From NCBI GenBank assembly GCA_003650625.1, contig QMQW01000017.1:1-7968 (forward strand): a stretch of 7,968 nt of DNA, written 5' to 3'. This document shows, in pieces, positions 5,989-7,968 of the stretch. How positions within the stretch are numbered: position 1 is the first letter of the stretch; every line of letters starts with the position of its first letter. A model generated the notes under the pieces. The model was given only the letters and a program-made list of their open reading frames with translations, did no database searches and was not told where the DNA came from. Source of the DNA: Thermoproteota archaeon (GTDB taxonomy: Archaea; Thermoproteota; Methanomethylicia; Culexarchaeales; Culexmicrobiaceae). The position numbers and the translations under genes were made by a program.

Positions 5989-6084
5989 TCAACGATAATC
6001 AAATGCACTAAAGAATCCAATATACTTTCGACGTTCTTCATCCAACATGCTTGCAAGCAGGATCCTGCCGCCTCCATAATGCAT
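5989..6084 (-). other. Possible short ORF or gene remnant, 31 codons
   Basis: Reads MHYGGGRILLASMLDEERR at the start and ends in FDYR before a TGA. Its amino-acid composition looks protein-like, with a plausible amphipathic stretch, and its codons end mainly in G or T like neighbouring leftward genes. There is no ribosome binding site before the ATG at 6084 and no recognised family. It also contains the two long palindromes at 6049-6068. It may be a gene remnant, a small protein, or chance. Confidence 0.15.
6049..6068. repeat. Two overlapping perfect palindromes upstream of pheS
   Basis: GCTTGCAAGC (6049-6058, 10 bp) overlaps by 2 bp GCAGGATCCTGC (6057-6068, 12 bp); both are exact. Either could be a dimeric regulator site or a cruciform-forming element. 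Confidence 0.6.
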
Positions 6085-6112
6085 CACAAAATCAAGTTAT
6101 GGCTATCGCCGT

Positions 6113-6130
6113 AAGCTCATGCATGATCTT
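6113..6130. repeat. 18-bp near-perfect palindrome in the pheS upstream region
   Basis: AAGCTCATGCATGATCTT pairs with itself except for one mismatched pair at the fourth position from each end. The core TCATGCATGA (6117-6126) is perfect. A separate 8-bp palindrome, GAGCGCTC, follows at 6146-6153. Candidate operator or RNA hairpin in the pheS leader. Confidence 0.5.
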
Positions 6131-6193
6131 GAGAATGGCAATATTGAGCGCTCTATGAAGGTTAATAAGCGTAAGCGTAAAAAATTTAGCTAA
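6119..6193 (+). other. Possible small ORF just upstream of pheS, 24 codons
   Basis: Starts at ATG 6119 and ends at TAA 6191-6193, 14 nt before pheS. The peptide is short, and its C-terminal part is very basic (KVNKRKRKKFS). The frame is open further upstream to about 6083 and there also reads protein-like (SSYGYRRKL). No ribosome binding site precedes the ATG and no family was recognised. It contains only one Phe codon, which argues against a classical Phe leader peptide. It may be a remnant, an upstream ORF, or chance. Confidence 0.15.
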
Positions 6194-6196
6194 AAT

Positions 6197-6201
6197 AGGT
6201 G
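6197..6201 (+). promoter_or_regulatory. Ribosome binding site of pheS
   Basis: AGGTG, 6 nt before the ATG at 6208. The transcript must therefore start upstream of about 6195. The best TATA-like runs are GTTAATAAG (6162-6169 region) and AAAAAATTTA (6178-6187), neither convincing. Confidence 0.6.
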
Positions 6202-6207
6202 TAAGAA

Positions 6208-7776
6208 ATGGCTGCTGGTGGCGGTGATGGAGCGCCAATTTCAGGAAAAGCTTTGAAAGAAGTGATTTCTCACCTTCACCCAAGGGAAAAGCTCGTTTTA
6301 ATTGCATTGATGAAAGGCTTGAAGGATGCTGAGGATATAGCTGAAAGGCTTGGAATAAGTTTGGATGCAGTTATCTGGGCTTTGCAACTGCTTAAAAGCA
6401 AGGGCCTAGCCGAAGTAGAGGAGCAAATTGAGGTAAAGTACAATTTAGGCGATGAAGGAAGAAACTACCTCGAAAAATGCTTCCCAGAGGTAAGGCTAAT
6501 AGCTAAAGTTAGGGAGGCAGGCGGCGAAGCCACGATAAAGGAGCTCAAGCTCGAAAAGGATGAATTAACTTTCGGCATAAGTTGGGCATTAAAGAGGAAA
6601 TGGATAGAAATAAGGCGTAGAGATGGAGAAAGAGTAATTAAGCTAACTGAAAAAGGGCTAAAAAGCTTGGAGAAACCCTACCCACCCATGCAGGTTCTAA
6701 TAAAGCTAGATAAAGGAGAAGCGCTCTCCAGCGAAGATAAGCAAGTTCTAGCGGAATTAAAGCGCAGAGGCGACATCATAAGAGAAGCAAGAATAAAGCA
6801 CTTAAAAGCGAAGTTGACGGCAATCGGAGCTGAAGTAGCCAAACTAATCAAGCCAGTAGAGGAAGTAAGCGAGCTTACGAGAGAGCTCATAATAACGGGC
6901 AGGTGGAAGAAAGTTTACTTAAGGCCCTACAACGTTGAAGTCCCAACAGCAACTCCAGTGAGAGGGAAAAAGCACCCCTACAGGGAAATCATCGACGAAA
7001 TCAGGGAAGTACTAATCGGACTTGGATTCGAAGAGGTTTCAAGCCCACCAATAGAAGTTAATTTCTGGAACTGCGATGCACTATTCATGCCATCAGACCA
7101 CCCAGCTAGAGGAATACACGACATCTTCTACCTGAAAAGCAAAGCTCAGGTAAGCGAAGTAGCAACACCAGAAGTATGGGAAAGAGTGAAGAGCACCCAT
7201 GAAAGCGGATGGACCACAGGATCTACAGGCTGGGGCCACTGGGACCCAAAGCTCGCTCTAAGGCTAATACTAAGAAGCCAAACAACAGCAGTATCTGCCA
7301 GGTACTTGTCAATTCTAAAGCAGGAAGACCTGCCCAAAAAGATATTCACGATAGATAGAAACTATAGGCCAGACCGAATAGACTCAACCCACCTTCCAGA
7401 ATTCAATCAATGCGAAGGCATAGTAGTTGCAGAAAACGTCAATCTAAGACACCTAATAGGATTCATTAAGGCCATTGCTGAAGCCTTCGGCATAGAAGAA
7501 GTCAAGTTTCAGCCAGCATACTTCCCGTTCACCGAGCCAAGCGTAGTAGGCTACATCAAGCACCCAAAGCTAGGCTGGATAGAAGCATTGCCAGGAGGAA
7601 TATTCAGGCCGGAAGTAGTGCGCCCACTAGGATTAAACGTTCCAGTACTAGCTTGGGGCTTAGGCATTGATAGGCTAGCCATGGTTGCACTCGACATAGA
7701 CGACATAAGAATGCTATTCACCCACAATCTGGAATGGCTTCGAAGCAAGTCAATCCCATCCATATGGAGGTGGTGA
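6208..7776 (+). CDS. pheS: Phenylalanyl-tRNA synthetase alpha subunit
   Basis: Catalytic subunit of the (alpha-beta)2 class II enzyme that charges tRNA-Phe; cytoplasmic. At 522 residues it has the archaeal/eukaryotic length, with N-terminal winged-helix tRNA/DNA-binding-like modules (about 22-160, first helix-turn-helix near 41-66). The catalytic core follows: GRWKKVYLRPYNV at 231-243, the motif 1 region GFEEVSSPPIE at 273-283, NFWNCDALFMPSDHPAR at 285-301, motif 2 (F380 to Q401, with R384, R387 and E398), the phenylalanine pocket YFPFTEPS at 438-445, and motif 3 with WGLGIDRLAM at 483-492 (R489). All are intact. ATG 6208 follows AGGTG. pheT begins 1 nt after the stop, with its ribosome binding site inside the last pheS codons. 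The third-position bias drifts along the gene: 22 of the first 54 codons end in A or C, but 30 of 40 in codons 272-311. Confidence 0.97.
   Translation: MAAGGGDGAPISGKALKEVISHLHPREKLVLIALMKGLKDAEDIAERLGISLDAVIWALQLLKSKGLAEVEEQIEVKYNLGDEGRNYLEKCFPEVRLIAKVREAGGEATIKELKLEKDELTFGISWALKRKWIEIRRRDGERVIKLTEKGLKSLEKPYPPMQVLIKLDKGEALSSEDKQVLAELKRRGDIIREARIKHLKAKLTAIGAEVAKLIKPVEEVSELTRELIITGRWKKVYLRPYNVEVPTATPVRGKKHPYREIIDEIREVLIGLGFEEVSSPPIEVNFWNCDALFMPSDHPARGIHDIFYLKSKAQVSEVATPEVWERVKSTHESGWTTGSTGWGHWDPKLALRLILRSQTTAVSARYLSILKQEDLPKKIFTIDRNYRPDRIDSTHLPEFNQCEGIVVAENVNLRHLIGFIKAIAEAFGIEEVKFQPAYFPFTEPSVVGYIKHPKLGWIEALPGGIFRPEVVRPLGLNVPVLAWGLGIDRLAMVALDIDDIRMLFTHNLEWLRSKSIPSIWRW
7766..7772 (+). promoter_or_regulatory. 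Ribosome binding site of pheT inside the end of pheS
   Basis: GGAGGTG, 5 nt before the ATG at 7778. It lies in the last four codons of pheS, whose TGA (7774-7776) is one base from the pheT ATG. The arrangement is expected to couple translation and balance the two subunits. Confidence 0.8.
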
Positions 7777-7777
7777 A

Positions 7778-7968
7778 ATGCCAACCATAACCATAGACCT
7801 AACGGAGCTAAGAGAAATAATGGGTCCAGTAAGCCTAGAAAAGCTAGTTGAAGCCATAACTCAATTTAAAGGAGAAGTTAAAGGCGTAGAAGGCGACGAA
7901 CTCATAGTTGAGCTTGAGCCAGACAGACCCGACATCCTAAGCGTAGAAGGACTATCAAGAGCCCTAAA
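7778..7968 (+). CDS. pheT: Phenylalanyl-tRNA synthetase beta subunit, N-terminal part (cut by window edge)
   Basis: Partner subunit of PheS; in archaea it carries the B3/B4 editing module, B5 and a catalytic-like domain. Only the first 63 residues are present. They read as the archaeal/eukaryotic N-terminus: MPTITIDLTEL at 1-11, LEKLVEAITQFKGEV at 20-34, then LIVELEPDRPDILSVEGLSRAL at 42-63, whose DRPD-LS-EGL-RAL core is the family's conserved first block. The ATG at 7778 has a strong GGAGGTG site and follows pheS by one base, so the two form one operon. The rest of the gene lies outside the window. Confidence 0.96.
   Translation, partial: MPTITIDLTELREIMGPVSLEKLVEAITQFKGEVKGVEGDELIVELEPDRPDILSVEGLSRAL

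Larger units (their letters stand above)
5848..6207. other. 360-bp intergenic region upstream of both the MFS gene and pheS
   Basis: No standard gene is supported. It holds the MFS promoter near its left end, a cluster of perfect palindromes between 6049 and 6153, two short reading frames listed separately, and the pheS ribosome binding site. It is AT-rich up to about 6040, then mixed. A stop-free plus-strand frame spans 5881-6112 but has no convincing start, and nothing in it was recognised. Confidence 0.6.

Noticed and set aside
5881..6112. Stop-free rightward frame of about 77 codons in the pheS upstream gap
   Set aside because: There is no ATG until 6079-6081 near its end, no ribosome binding site and no recognisable protein; an open frame of this length can arise by chance in such sequence.
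6092..6307. 71-codon leftward frame overlapping the start of pheS
   Set aside because: More than half is antisense to pheS codons, there is no ribosome binding site, and no family was recognised.

Overview
The window is a compact, gene-dense stretch of an archaeal chromosome. The evidence is an archaeal-type tRNA-splicing endonuclease, an archaeal ether-lipid prenyltransferase, archaeal-type PheS and PheT N-termini, TATA-like promoters, and purine-rich ribosome binding sites (GGTG/GGAGGT) that match an archaeal 16S 3' end. A lineage within the TACK/Thermoproteota side is plausible but cannot be fixed from this window. No insertion sequence, CRISPR array or phage gene was recognised.

Layout. 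(1) A leftward cluster, 1-1944: endA-like, then a UbiA-family digeranylgeranylglyceryl phosphate synthase, then hisS (cut by the window edge), packed with gaps of 8 and 22 nt. (2) A 70-bp divergent promoter region, 1945-2014. (3) A rightward pair, 2015-3551: a HycI-type [NiFe]-hydrogenase maturation protease and mtnA (methylthioribose-1-phosphate isomerase), 4 nt apart. (4) A leftward DUF72 gene, 3544-4305, overlapping mtnA tail-to-tail by 8 bp. (5) An intron-less tRNA-Leu(CAA) with encoded CCA, 4403-4488. (6) A 228-bp gap, then a leftward 12-TM MFS transporter, 4717-5847. (7) A 360-bp palindrome-rich intergenic region, 5848-6207. (8) A rightward pheS-pheT pair from 6208, with pheT cut by the window edge.

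Functionally the window is mostly translation and tRNA machinery (hisS, pheST, tRNA-Leu, the splicing endonuclease subunit), plus membrane-lipid synthesis, methionine salvage, hydrogenase maturation and one transporter. It does not look like an accessory island or a new system. The most interesting points are: the EndA homologue keeps the catalytic Tyr and Lys but has Pro where the catalytic His should be; the third-codon-position bias follows the DNA strand rather than the gene and switches inside the MFS gene; perfect palindromes cluster upstream of pheS; and a perfect 8-bp palindrome supplies the stop codons of two convergent genes.
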